DNA of 64,000 nt from JBEKTW01 sp049515655 (lineage in GTDB: Bacteria; Bacteroidota; Ignavibacteria; UBA10030; SZUA-254): contig JBEKTW010000013.1 of the NCBI GenBank assembly GCA_049515655.1, positions 1-64,000 of the forward strand, written 5' to 3'. This document shows positions 26,425-35,210 of the stretch, one piece after another (the stretch's first letter is position 1; every line of letters begins with the position of its first letter). A program made the translations under genes and the position numbers. The notes under the pieces were generated by a model. That model was not told the origin of the DNA. It was given only the letters and a program-made list of their open reading frames with translations, and did not search any database.

Positions 26425-27651
26425 TCACTTCTGAGATATTTTCACGACATCCTTGAGGGCATCCTTGTGGACCATGAAGTCCAGCATCTTCAGTTTCACA
26501 TAGTCTTCCTGATAGAAGTAGTAACCCGGGTGGTCGTTATTGCGCGACCCCGCGCCGGAATCTTTTATCAGGTACCAATCCTTTCCGTCTTTTTCCAGAT
26601 AGCCGACCACGTGGATCCCGTGATCGTCACCCGTCGTGCGATTGCTGAAACGAAACTCGCGGGCATTTTCGTCGATATACTCCGGGGGAATGTCAAACGT
26701 CGGAACGACCGCAACCCCCGCGTGCCCTTCATACCCCGGTTCCGAAACGTCCCCACCCAGCGCAATCGTATATCCTCGCCGAATGGCACTCTTCAATGCT
26801 TTCATGAAATCATCCAACGGAACATTGTAATACGTTTTGCTGTGCCACCAGTTGTCGGGCACTTCATATTCAACGAATTGATTGTACGGTTTCTCCATCA
26901 GCGACAGCAGGGAAACATAATCGTCCAGGTTCAGCTTCACGACCTTATCGAGATATTCCTTCGGGGTCATATTTTTCCCGTTCACCTGGACGGTCTTCGG
27001 CGGTTCACCGAGGTAATGATTGAGAATCGATTTAATGATTGAAATCGCTCCCTCCTCATCCCATGCATTTGAATTCTTCAGAGAGGTCAGATAGTTGTTT
27101 ATCTCACCGAACAACTTGCTATGGTCGTGAAATTTCTGTCCCGGCTGCAGCCCGGTGTAGGCATCCTCCGGTACAATACCGTACTTTTTCCAGATGCGCG
27201 GAACCGCATCCGATTCCGAGCCTTCAGCGAATGCGGAGTTGCCTCGTTCTTGTATAAATCTTCGCGCTTTTTCCACGTACTCCCAGTAAACAGTGTATAT
27301 CTCCGAAAGCTTGATCTCTCGTTTTGTAAGACGATAGATTTCCGACTCAAGAAACGACGTCGTGGAGAAACACCAGCACGTGCCGGTCAGCGCTTGTGGA
27401 ACGGGGGGATTGTGCCAGTACTTTGTGAATTCATCCGGGGATGTTGGTTTCTGGATGCCGGTGAAATCCAATCGAAACTGCTTGTTGGGTTTCTCTTCTT
27501 TCTTGTTGAAGCGTTCAACTTCTCTCTTGATCGAATCCATAAACTCGTTCTTTGGCTCAACAAAGACCCCTCGGTCTCTACGGGAAACCTGTCCATATCC
27601 ACTTTGCACCATCAGAATGAGGACGGAAAGAAAACAAATGATTCTTGTCAT
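26425..27651 (-). CDS. Papain-like C1 family peptidase, exported
   Basis: A 408-residue protein with a signal peptide (to about GYGQ, residue 21). The papain-type active site is clear: Gln86 (oxyanion), Cys92-Trp93 in GTCWCFSTTSFLESE with the papain spacing of six, and a His in DDHGIHVVGYLE. The segment that normally reads NSWG is KDSGAG, so the third triad residue is Asp. The order and C-terminal GYYFYQEDYVKLKMLDFMVHKD resemble bleomycin-hydrolase-like C1B peptidases. It should act outside the cytoplasm. GGAG lies seven bases before the ATG. It is the first of three minus-strand exported-protein genes. Confidence 0.85.
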   Translation of the reverse strand: MTRIICFLSVLILMVQSGYGQVSRRDRGVFVEPKNEFMDSIKREVERFNKKEEKPNKQFRLDFTGIQKPTSPDEFTKYWHNPPVPQALTGTCWCFSTTSFLESEIYRLTKREIKLSEIYTVYWEYVEKARRFIQERGNSAFAEGSESDAVPRIWKKYGIVPEDAYTGLQPGQKFHDHSKLFGEINNYLTSLKNSNAWDEEGAISIIKSILNHYLGEPPKTVQVNGKNMTPKEYLDKVVKLNLDDYVSLLSLMEKPYNQFVEYEVPDNWWHSKTYYNVPLDDFMKALKSAIRRGYTIALGGDVSEPGYEGHAGVAVVPTFDIPPEYIDENAREFRFSNRTTGDDHGIHVVGYLEKDGKDWYLIKDSGAGSRNNDHPGYYFYQEDYVKLKMLDFMVHKDALKDVVKISQK

Positions 27652-28280
27652 AACGGAGCTCCTTGAATGATGAATTCACTGCATGCGATCCACTCGTCGA
27701 GTGTCCCAGTACGGCAAGCACACCGCACATCTTTATTCTCCGGCAAGATCACGCCGGGCAGCAGACGGTAAAAGGAAATTGTTAAAAGAACGGCAGAAAG
27801 GAACGACCTTCTTAATGTAGCAAGATCTTCTCCAAGAATCAAATCGAAGAGCTGTTCACCGGGGGTGAAATTGGACTTCTCGCTCCGAGAGAACCCCTTT
27901 TTCCGTCGTTTTCCAGCCGGAGGATTCACTGCCATGTGGAAATAGCATTCCGGAGTGACGGCTATCACGGAATTCCCTGACGCAGCGGGAAAGTTGGTAG
28001 AAAAGCCCGAATTGGTTACATTAGCGATAACGTATCTCAAAAAGTGGTGTTACGTTGAGTCATTAACCTCAATGACAAACTCTAAAATTGAGTATCCGAA
28101 ACCAAGCAAATCTTAAATCCGAAGCTCTAAATCCTAAACAAATTCGAATATCCGGGGATGACACCACCCTTTGAATTTTGGATTTCGGGCTTACATTTTG
28201 TTTCGGATTTCAGATTTAGTGCTTAGGATATGGAATATGGTTTTCTTGAGCCAAGAATCTCATAGCTTTTCATCCGCGAA
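27652..28280. other. 629-bp divergent gap with degenerate repeats and one doubtful small frame
   Basis: The right half (about 28080-28240) holds 'AAATCCTAAACAAATTC'-type words on the left and their rough complements ('GTTTCGGATTTCAGATTTAG') on the right, around a CCGGGG core, so it can fold back. A minus-strand frame, 27648-27935 from its first ATG, ends in TGA overlapping the ATG of the peptidase gene, but it matches nothing I know and lacks convincing coding features; I leave it uncalled. The region should also hold the promoter of the kinase gene. Confidence 0.4.
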
Positions 28281-29552
28281 ATGAATTTTCTCATTCCGAA
28301 AGCACGCAGGTGGTTTCGAAGAGAACCCGCAGTGGCTTTCTACAATCCTCTTGAAGAATTCCTCAAGTCATTGAACTCCATCGTAGGGCTTGACCAGCTC
28401 TTGGACAATTTTACCGCCAAGTTCAAGGAGCTTTTTGATGCGGCGGCGGTGTACATTGTTCTCTACGAGCCGATCACGAATCGTTATGTCGGAAAGATGG
28501 CAAAGGGGGCCAATCCCGAGTTGGTCACAAGTTTGAATTTTTCCCGTTCGGACAACCTGGTCAAATGGCTGACTGTCAACCGGTGCCCGCTTGACATCAC
28601 AGGCAATGACGAGGTCATACGATTTCTTTCACTGCAGGAGCGGGAGCTCTTGCACTCGACGAACATCGTGCTCGCGGTTCCTCTCATCGTTCTGAACAGG
28701 TTGACGGGAACCATCTTTCTGGGTGCTCGCACGAACGGCAGCGGTTACACTCCTGCCGACCTCGAGATGCTTTCGACGCTTGCAAACCAGAGCGCCCTTG
28801 CCATCGAGCATGCGCTCATGTATCAGTTTCAGGAAGACAGGTTAAGAAAAATGTTTCACGCTGATAAGCTCGCAACGGTCGGCGAGCTGGCCGCTGGCGC
28901 CGCCCATGAAATCCGCAATCCGCTCACCTCGGTGCGGAGTACCATTCAATATCTTCAGAAAGATTTGCCCGAAGACAAGAAGCAGCTTGTTGACGGGATC
29001 ATCGGAGAAGTTGACAGAATCGACCAGGTGATCCGGGGCCTTCTGTCATTCAGCAAAGCATCCGAGCTGCATATGGCGACCGTCGACATCCAGGACGTGC
29101 TTGAGCAGACCCTTCTTCTCCTCGATTCCGAGCTGCGTAACCGCGGGATCGAGGTCCGCGGAAATTACGCGACCCCTGATATGCACATCACCGGCGATGC
29201 CGCCAACCTCAAACAGTTGTTTCTGAACATTCTCCTCAACAGTATACAGGCAATGCCGGACGGCGGCATCATTACGATCTCGGTCTCCGACCATCCAGCG
29301 AGCGGCGACGCCGGTCGCGGGAAGAACGTTGTGTGCATAGAGATCGCCGACACCGGGCATGGGATCCCGGAACAGGATCTCCTAAAAGTGTTCGACCCTT
29401 TCTTCACGACAAAAGAATTGGGCACGGGGTTGGGCCTTTCGATTTCCTATGGAATTGTCAGCAGGCACGGCGGTGAGATTGAAATCCGGAGCAGAACCGA
29501 GGGAGACAACCGGGGAACAACTGTGACCATACGATTGCCGGAGGGTAGGTGA
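28281..29552 (+). CDS. GAF-domain sensor histidine kinase, NtrB-like
   Basis: A 423-residue soluble kinase. Residues about 30-180 form a GAF sensor domain. The dimerisation/phosphoacceptor helix has the H box GAAHEIRNPLTSVR with His209. The ATPase domain shows the N box (LFLNILLNSIQAM), G1 (DTGHGIPE), F box (FDPFFTTK) and G2 (GTGLGLSI). This H-box type and the adjacent NtrC-type regulator fit the NtrB group. No membrane helix, so it senses a cytoplasmic signal. The ligand is unknown. A four-helix-bundle gene separates it from its regulator. The start has no clear Shine-Dalgarno site. Confidence 0.9.
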   Translation: MNFLIPKARRWFRREPAVAFYNPLEEFLKSLNSIVGLDQLLDNFTAKFKELFDAAAVYIVLYEPITNRYVGKMAKGANPELVTSLNFSRSDNLVKWLTVNRCPLDITGNDEVIRFLSLQERELLHSTNIVLAVPLIVLNRLTGTIFLGARTNGSGYTPADLEMLSTLANQSALAIEHALMYQFQEDRLRKMFHADKLATVGELAAGAAHEIRNPLTSVRSTIQYLQKDLPEDKKQLVDGIIGEVDRIDQVIRGLLSFSKASELHMATVDIQDVLEQTLLLLDSELRNRGIEVRGNYATPDMHITGDAANLKQLFLNILLNSIQAMPDGGIITISVSDHPASGDAGRGKNVVCIEIADTGHGIPEQDLLKVFDPFFTTKELGTGLGLSISYGIVSRHGGEIEIRSRTEGDNRGTTVTIRLPEGR

Positions 29553-29580
29553 TAGGTTGTAGGTTATAGGTAGTAGGCAA

Positions 29581-30115
29581 AAAAACGAATGGGGGAAGGG
29601 GGGAAAGGGAGAATCGGAGAAAAGGAGAAAGGGAGGCAAGAGGAATGGGAGAAAAGATAAATGGTTACAAGGATTTGCATGTGTATCAAAATGCGATGAA
29701 CGCAGCCATGCAAATATTCGAATTAACCAAGAGACTGCCGGCTGAAGAAAGATATTCGCTTGTTGATCAAATTCGCCGCTCGTCCCGATCTGTTTGTGGG
29801 AATATCGGTGAAGCATGGAGAAAGCGACGCTACAAAGCGGCATTTATCGCAAAGCTAAGCGACGCAGAAACTGAGGCGGCTGAAACACAAGTTTGGCTTG
29901 AGATCGCGCACAGATGTTCTTATATTGATGCAGCTACGAAAGAAAATATGGAGACCGCATATGACCAGATCATCGGCCAAATAGTGAGAATGATAACCGA
30001 GGCGAACAAGTGGCTCATAATAACAAAATGATCTCCCATCCGCCCCCATCTTCGCTTCACGGCATCCCCCCTTCTCCGATTCGCCGGTTCCCCGTTTCTC
30101 GACCGGATAGATACA
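29581..30115. mobile_element. Putative element: four-helix-bundle gene between inverted purine arrays
   Basis: On the left (29581-29652) a G/A array reads towards the gene and contains GAATCGGAGAA (29611-29621) and ATGGGAGA (29645-29652, the gene's own start). On the right (30032-30110) the complementary strand reads back towards the gene with the same words in the same order: GAATCGGAGAA (30082-30072) and ATGGGAGA (30039-30032). The gene fills the whole interior. I see no transposase, so mobility is inference. A short 'TAGGTTGTAGGTTATAGG' array precedes it at 29551-29577. Confidence 0.5.
29645..30031 (+). CDS. Four-helix-bundle protein (23S rRNA intervening sequence family)
   Basis: A 128-residue protein with the family signature: YKDLHVYQNAMNAAMQIFELTKRLP, then YSLVDQIRRSSRSVCGNIGEAWRKR, and a C-terminal helix pair ending in MITEANKWL. 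Relatives are encoded in intervening sequences of 23S rRNA, as accessory proteins (Avd) of diversity-generating retroelements, and as free-standing genes of unknown function; they form basic pentameric bundles that bind nucleic acid. No reverse transcriptase or variable repeat is near. GGGAGG eight bases upstream serves as ribosome site. The gene lies between a kinase and its regulator. Confidence 0.85.
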   Translation: MGEKINGYKDLHVYQNAMNAAMQIFELTKRLPAEERYSLVDQIRRSSRSVCGNIGEAWRKRRYKAAFIAKLSDAETEAAETQVWLEIAHRCSYIDAATKENMETAYDQIIGQIVRMITEANKWLIITK

Positions 30116-30143
30116 TGAATTTGAATCAATAACGATACAGATA

Positions 30144-31541
30144 ATGAAAGTACTACCCAAACAGGAGCGCATCCTCATCGTTGACGACGAAGAAAAAATC
30201 CGCGGCATTCTTGCCGTCATCCTGAAAGACGCAGGATATACGATTGAAACTGCAAAGGACGGGTTCGATGCCCTAGAAAAATCCGTATCATTCAAACCTC
30301 AAGTGCTCATCGTCGACCTTCAGATGCCCCGCTTGGACGGGATAGAAACCATCATGAGAATCAAGGAGCGCTCTCCGCAAGCAGTTGGCATCATCCTTAC
30401 GGCCCACGGAACGATTCAATCCGCGGTTCAGGCAATCAAGGGCGGTGTCTACGACTATATCACGAAACCGTTTGACAACGAGCAGATTCTTCTTGTGGTA
30501 AAGCGCGCGCTTGACGTGTTCCGGCTGACGGAAGAAGTCGACGAGCTCAAGAAGGAGCTTCAGAAAAAATACGGGATTGAGAACATCCTCGGTGAAAGCA
30601 GCCTCCTGCAGGCAGTGAAACATCGCATTCTCCAGATGGCCCAAACCGATGCGACCGTTCTGATTGAAGGAGAGAGCGGAACGGGAAAGGAGCTTGCCGC
30701 GCGCGCGATCCACTTCGAAAGCAAGAGGAAGAATAATCCCCTGACGATCGTTGATTGCACGTCGATTCCTACAAATCTCATTGAGAGCGAGTTCTTCGGA
30801 CATGAACGAGGAGCGTTTACAGACGCCCGCGAGCGGAAAATCGGGCGATTCGAAGAGGCCGATTCCGGGACCATCTTCCTCGACGAAATCGGAGAACTTC
30901 CCCTCGAAGCGCAAACGAAACTTCTGAGAGTACTTCAGGAAAAGGAATTCTCCCGGCTCGGTGGAACCGTTCCCATCAAGGTGGACGTGCGGGTCATTGC
31001 GGCGACGAACAAGAACCTGGAAAAGCAGGTCGAGCTGGGGAGGTTTCGCGAGGATTTGTACTATCGTCTTAACGTCCTTAAGCTTCGCATGCCGGCGCTC
31101 CGCGAACATCAGGATGATATTCCGTTGTACATCGATCAATTTCTCCGGAGATACGGAACCGCGTTCGGAAAAAGTACCGCCAGTATCACTCCGGAAGCAT
31201 TGCAGCTCTTTAAGCACCGCGACTGGAAAGGCAACATCCGGGAGCTTGAAAACGCAATTCAGCGCGCGCTGCTTAACACGACGAGGACTTCAATTGGCAT
31301 AGAAGACCTTGAGTTCCTGGCACTGGGGAGCGAAACCATTCCGCTGGCGCCCAGCCCGGCGCAAGGTCTCGAGCCGTTCATCAAGTCATTGACCGAGCGG
31401 TCTGAGCGGGAACTCATTATCAAAGCGCTCGAAGAAACTCACTGGAATCGGACCGAGGCAGCCGCAAAACTCAAAATCAGCCGGAAGACGCTGTTCAACA
31501 AGATGCAGCAGTACGGTCTGGGTGAGAGCTCAACACTGTAG
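30144..31541 (+). CDS. NtrC-family sigma-54 response regulator
   Basis: A 465-residue regulator with all three modules. The receiver (about 9-125) has Asp58 in VLIVDLQMP as phosphorylation site. The AAA+ domain has Walker A GESGTGKE (176-183), GAFTDA (223-228) for sigma-54 contact and GTIFLDEIGELP as Walker B. The C-terminal Fis-type helix-turn-helix is TEAAAKLKISRKTLFNKMQQYGL. It should activate sigma-54 promoters after phosphorylation by the upstream kinase. The ABC-2 cluster begins 224 bases downstream and is a possible target. No clear Shine-Dalgarno site before the ATG. Confidence 0.95.
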   Translation: MKVLPKQERILIVDDEEKIRGILAVILKDAGYTIETAKDGFDALEKSVSFKPQVLIVDLQMPRLDGIETIMRIKERSPQAVGIILTAHGTIQSAVQAIKGGVYDYITKPFDNEQILLVVKRALDVFRLTEEVDELKKELQKKYGIENILGESSLLQAVKHRILQMAQTDATVLIEGESGTGKELAARAIHFESKRKNNPLTIVDCTSIPTNLIESEFFGHERGAFTDARERKIGRFEEADSGTIFLDEIGELPLEAQTKLLRVLQEKEFSRLGGTVPIKVDVRVIAATNKNLEKQVELGRFREDLYYRLNVLKLRMPALREHQDDIPLYIDQFLRRYGTAFGKSTASITPEALQLFKHRDWKGNIRELENAIQRALLNTTRTSIGIEDLEFLALGSETIPLAPSPAQGLEPFIKSLTERSERELIIKALEETHWNRTEAAAKLKISRKTLFNKMQQYGLGESSTL

Positions 31542-31709
31542 ATCCATCGAGGGCGACCTCACAGCTCACCGCGTGATGCCCTGCCTGCAGTTCACTATCG
31601 ACCACGCGATCTCACGATCGGGTAACGGCTTTCCCATTCGCGGGTAACCCCTTACCACATTTCTCCGCTCATTCCTCTTATCCAGACAATTCAAGAGCGT
31701 TTTTCATCC

Positions 31710-31723
31710 GGCACAGGAGTTGA
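31710..31723 (+). promoter_or_regulatory. Possible sigma-54 -24/-12 element
   Basis: The text CGGCACAGGAGTTGAGG has GG followed by ten bases and then GA, one base off the GG-N10-GC rule, with the CAC and TTG parts of the consensus in place. It lies 42 bases before the first ABC-2 permease gene and after an NtrC-type regulator. Single-site match only. Confidence 0.3.
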
Positions 31724-31765
31724 GGAATTTATGCTCGTCTCATCAATAATTATAGGACGGTTCAC

Positions 31766-33208
31766 ATGCTCTTAACTATCATCAAGAAGGAAATTCTCGA
31801 AAATATTCTGAGTTTCCGGTTTCCGCTCTTTCTCCTCATTTGCGTCACTCTGATCCCACTAGGAATCTACGTCAACAACCTCGATTACGCCAAGAGGGTG
31901 CGCGACTACAACGAGCAGGTCCGGCTGTCAAACGAAGCCCTCCACAAGCTGCAGATGGGGGATATCATGTCGGGCACGGTTTCTTTAAAGGGCTTCCGTC
32001 CGCCCTCGCTGCTTTCTGTTTTCGCACAAGGATTTGAGAACGCGCTGCCGCTGTTCTACGACTTCAAGTTCGACGGATATAAACAAGGCGAGACTTCGAT
32101 CGGGGACGAATCCATCCTCTCGGTGCTCGGGAAGCTGGACTTCGCGTTCATCATACAGATGGTCGTTAGTCTGATCGTGCTGCTGTTTGCGTCGGACATG
32201 ATCTCCGGAGAGAAGGAATCCGGCACTCTCCGGGGGATCTTCTCCAACCGCGTGCCGCGGGATTCCCTGCTGCTCGGGAAGATCGCCGGCGGTTACCTGA
32301 CGATGTGGATCGTCTTTGTGATCGCCTTCCTGATCGGGCTGCTTGCCCTGATCGCCGCATCGTTTCCTTTCTTCCAGGGTGACATCCCGGCAAGAATTTT
32401 TTACGTGTTCCTCTGGACATCGGTATTCCTCCTTGCCTACTTCACCATCGGTATCATGGTCTCGACCAGCTCGGATAAGACACGGACCTCTCTGGTCATC
32501 ATCCTGCTGATCTGGGCTTTCTTCCAGATGATCGTTCCCAAGGTCAGCGACATGATTGCGAGCGTCATTCACCCGGTGAGAACCGAAACGGAAGTTTCGC
32601 TTGAGAAATCGCTCATAACGAATTCACTCAACGAAGAACAGGCAAAGGAACTCGGCCGCCAATATGTGGCAACCTTCGGTCCGAACACGCCGCCCCCCGG
32701 CAGACCGGAACAATCTCCCGAGCAGGACAAATGGGAAAAGGTGAAAAAGGAGATCGAGCAAAGGTACGGCGAACAGAAAGCCGAACGTCTGAACCAGATC
32801 GACCAGGCATTCCAGCGGGAGAAAAAAACACAGCAGAGCATCGCGTTAAACCTGTCGCTCATCTCCCCGAGCGCCGCGTTCTCGCGGCTGATCACCGATC
32901 TCTGCCAAACGGGAGAGGTCGAAAAAACGAAGTACCTCGAATCAGTAAAAGCACATCAGCAGGCGCTGGACGCCAACCTTTTCAGCAAGGTCAAACGGGA
33001 ATTGATGGAGCTCCCCAACGGACAGATGAGAATGACGTTCGGGATCGACCCGATAGATTTTAAATCGCTCCCGGAATTCTCGGTCAATCACGCCTCGATC
33101 ACCGAGACGTTCAAAGCGAACTGGGCGAGCATCGTTTCGCTTCTCTTCTGGTTGATCACTCCCTTTGCGGTTGCGTACGTGCGTTTCCTGAAATATGACG
33201 TACGGTAG
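31766..33208 (+). CDS. ABC-2 type permease, paralogue 1
   Basis: A 480-residue membrane protein. It begins MLLTIIKKEILENILSFRFP with one N-terminal helix, has an external loop of about 120 residues, a block of about five helices ('ISGEKESGTLRGIFSNRVPRDSLLLGKI' is the typical cytoplasmic motif), a second long soluble loop with a charged coiled-coil-like part (about 275-425), and a last helix ending FLKYDVR. This layout fits ABC-2 permeases of the GldG/DUF3526 type. It should form the channel for the ATPase encoded at 35211. The substrate is unknown. Confidence 0.85.
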   Translation: MLLTIIKKEILENILSFRFPLFLLICVTLIPLGIYVNNLDYAKRVRDYNEQVRLSNEALHKLQMGDIMSGTVSLKGFRPPSLLSVFAQGFENALPLFYDFKFDGYKQGETSIGDESILSVLGKLDFAFIIQMVVSLIVLLFASDMISGEKESGTLRGIFSNRVPRDSLLLGKIAGGYLTMWIVFVIAFLIGLLALIAASFPFFQGDIPARIFYVFLWTSVFLLAYFTIGIMVSTSSDKTRTSLVIILLIWAFFQMIVPKVSDMIASVIHPVRTETEVSLEKSLITNSLNEEQAKELGRQYVATFGPNTPPPGRPEQSPEQDKWEKVKKEIEQRYGEQKAERLNQIDQAFQREKKTQQSIALNLSLISPSAAFSRLITDLCQTGEVEKTKYLESVKAHQQALDANLFSKVKRELMELPNGQMRMTFGIDPIDFKSLPEFSVNHASITETFKANWASIVSLLFWLITPFAVAYVRFLKYDVR

Positions 33209-33486
33209 ACGCCAGTTCGAGAGAAACGGGGAATGGGTGAAGCGGAGAATGGGAGAAAAAATGAGATTATGAGAAGTTGAGATGATGAGATATGTCACGA
33301 CATTTTTCATTTTGAATTTTGAATTGACAGCCAATAGCCAAGGGCTAAAAGCCAATGGCCCCAGGCCAGAACAAAGAGCCAAGAACCAATAACAAAGAAC
33401 TAATGACCAATGACGAATCACCAATAACCACGAACTGACAACAAAGAACCAATAACCAGGAACAAAGAACTAAGAACTGACAACCT
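33209..33486 (+). repeat. Degenerate short-word repeat array 1
   Basis: Begins at the stop codon. Block order on the plus strand: GAGAAACGGGGAATGGG words, GAGATTATGAGAAGTTGAG words, ATGTCACGACAT with TTTTCATTTTGAATTTTG, GCCAATAGCCAAGGGC words, AATGACCAATGACG words, and GAACCAATAACCAAG-type words ending AACTGACAACCT directly at the next ATG. Confidence 0.85.
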
Positions 33487-34947
33487 ATGATTTTCACAAT
33501 CATCAAGAAAGAAATCCGCGAGGCGGTACTCAGCTTTCGGTTTCTCATTGCAACCCTTCTCTGCCTTTTCCTTATTCCTGTAGGGATGTATGTAAATCTG
33601 AAGGATTACGAAAAAAGGCTTGCAGATTATCAGGAATCGGTTCGGCTCTATGAGGGGCGGTCGAAGGGTAACATCGGCAGTGATTTTTCAGCCGAGGGTT
33701 ACCGACCGCCTTCATTGCTAAGTGTATTTTCTGTAGGCCTCGAATATTTCCTGCCGAATAAAATGGTTACCGCACGGGATGGAAATATTCACACAAGCAA
33801 CGAACAGGGCGTTGACAACCCTCAATCCCTCCTCTTTGGAAAAGTGGATCTGTTGTTCAACATCAGCTATGTTATCTCGCTCCTGGCGCTGATTTTCACA
33901 TTCAGCACCATAACGGGCGAGAAAGAAGACGGCACGTTCCGGCTCGTAATGTCGAACCCGGTTCCACGCTCGCAAATACTGCTGGCAAAGATCATTGGGA
34001 ACTACATTGTTCTTCTCGTTCCTCTTTTCCTCTCCATAGTAGTGTCTCTCGTTATTCTAAATGCCTCGGGTGCCATACCGGTATTTTCAGCTGAAGTACT
34101 GCCAGCCTTTTTCACAATCCTATTGATGACGCTGCTCTACGTTCTTGCCATGTTCAATTTAGGGATTTTGGTCTCAACGTTGACACACCGCTCAATAACT
34201 TCCATTGTCGCTCTTTTGTTCATCTGGGCAATACTCGTTCTTTCACTGCCAAAAATCAGTCCGATGATAGCAGAAATTATTTATCCGGTGAAATCCCAGC
34301 AGGTGTTCAACATGCAGAAAGCAATGGCGCGCGAAGATATCGGAAACGAATTATTCGATAAGGCAGGCCAACTCTATAACGATCTTGCCCCCCAGTATGG
34401 TGTAAGTCCCGGGACTCATTATACACTCGGGCGAACAGAATCCGAAAAGCAACTCCTGGTAGTTTATGATAGTCTGAAGGGCATATTGGACCGAGAATAC
34501 GAACAAAAAATGAACTCTGAAATGAAAAAACTTGACGAGGAGTTTGAAAATCAGCGAAAGACCCAGGCATCGATAGCAATGAACTTGTCGAGATTATCAC
34601 CGGCAAGCTGCTACGCATACATCGTCTCTGAGGTCTGCGCGACCGGGACTATCGAAGCATATAAGTTTACCGAAAATGCAGCGAGATATCAGGCGGAAGT
34701 AAAAGAAAATATTTACGATAAGTACATTGTTAAAATCTACGGAGACAAATACGGATCTGCCAGCTCGACGAACCGAGTCAAAGGCTTCGACGCATCTAAA
34801 GTTCAAGTACCCCACTTGAATTATCAACATGCAACGCTCGATGAAGCTCTCGGCGCGGAATGGGTGGATATTTTATTGATTCTTCTCTTTAATGTGTTCT
34901 TTTTCGCGGCAAGCTATGTGAGTTTTCTGAGATACGATGTACGGTAG
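33487..34947 (+). CDS. ABC-2 type permease, paralogue 2
   Basis: A 486-residue protein with the same plan as paralogue 1: MIFTIIKKEIREAVLSFRFL at the start, external loop, a helix block after TGEKEDGTFRLVMSNPVPRSQILLAKI, a second soluble loop (about 275-440) and a final helix ending FLRYDVR. The core resembles paralogue 1 closely in the 'RPPSLLSVFS' motif. The start has no Shine-Dalgarno site; the ATG follows the array word AACTGACAACCT directly. Separate from its neighbours by arrays on both sides, but the shared strand and family suggest one functional cluster. Confidence 0.85.
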   Translation: MIFTIIKKEIREAVLSFRFLIATLLCLFLIPVGMYVNLKDYEKRLADYQESVRLYEGRSKGNIGSDFSAEGYRPPSLLSVFSVGLEYFLPNKMVTARDGNIHTSNEQGVDNPQSLLFGKVDLLFNISYVISLLALIFTFSTITGEKEDGTFRLVMSNPVPRSQILLAKIIGNYIVLLVPLFLSIVVSLVILNASGAIPVFSAEVLPAFFTILLMTLLYVLAMFNLGILVSTLTHRSITSIVALLFIWAILVLSLPKISPMIAEIIYPVKSQQVFNMQKAMAREDIGNELFDKAGQLYNDLAPQYGVSPGTHYTLGRTESEKQLLVVYDSLKGILDREYEQKMNSEMKKLDEEFENQRKTQASIAMNLSRLSPASCYAYIVSEVCATGTIEAYKFTENAARYQAEVKENIYDKYIVKIYGDKYGSASSTNRVKGFDASKVQVPHLNYQHATLDEALGAEWVDILLILLFNVFFFAASYVSFLRYDVR

Positions 34948-35190
34948 AAGGAAGAAGTTAGAAGTCAGAACACAGAAGACCAAGTAGATGAGTAGTTGAG
35001 AGTATGAGATCATGAGATGATGAGAAAGGCGGGAAGTTGCGCGATTGAGATAGTGAGAAACAAGAGGCCAGAAGCGAGAAGCTAGAAACTAAGAGCCAAA
35101 AGCTAAAAGCTGGAAGCAAGAACCAATGACAAATGACAAAGAACTAATGACAAAGAACCACGAACTGACAACTAAGAACAATTCACAATA
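34948..35190 (+). repeat. Degenerate short-word repeat array 2
   Basis: Starts at the stop codon with GAAGTTAGAAGTCAGAA words, then GAGATCATGAGATGATGAG, GAAACAAGAGGCCAGAAGC, CAAAAGCTAAAAGCTGG, and AATGACAAATGAC / GAACTAATGAC words. Unlike the others it is followed by unique sequence with AAAGGAG before the ATPase gene. Confidence 0.85.
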
Positions 35191-35210
35191 ATCAAAGGAG
35201 TAATACTGCC

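Noticed and set aside
27648..28040. Minus-strand frame overlapping the peptidase start by ATGA
   Set aside because: The overlap is attractive, but the product matches nothing known, its longest form needs a TTG start and no ribosome site is clear. Left as doubtful.
29645..30031. Diversity-generating retroelement accessory (Avd) gene
   Set aside because: The four-helix-bundle family fits, but there is no reverse transcriptase, template repeat or variable repeat nearby.
30288..31217. Minus-strand open frame of 309 codons
   Set aside because: Shadow of the NtrC-type regulator gene.
33345..33548. Minus-strand hydrophobic small frames within the repeat arrays
   Set aside because: Products such as LVLCSWLLVLCC are translations of the array words and are not conserved between arrays.
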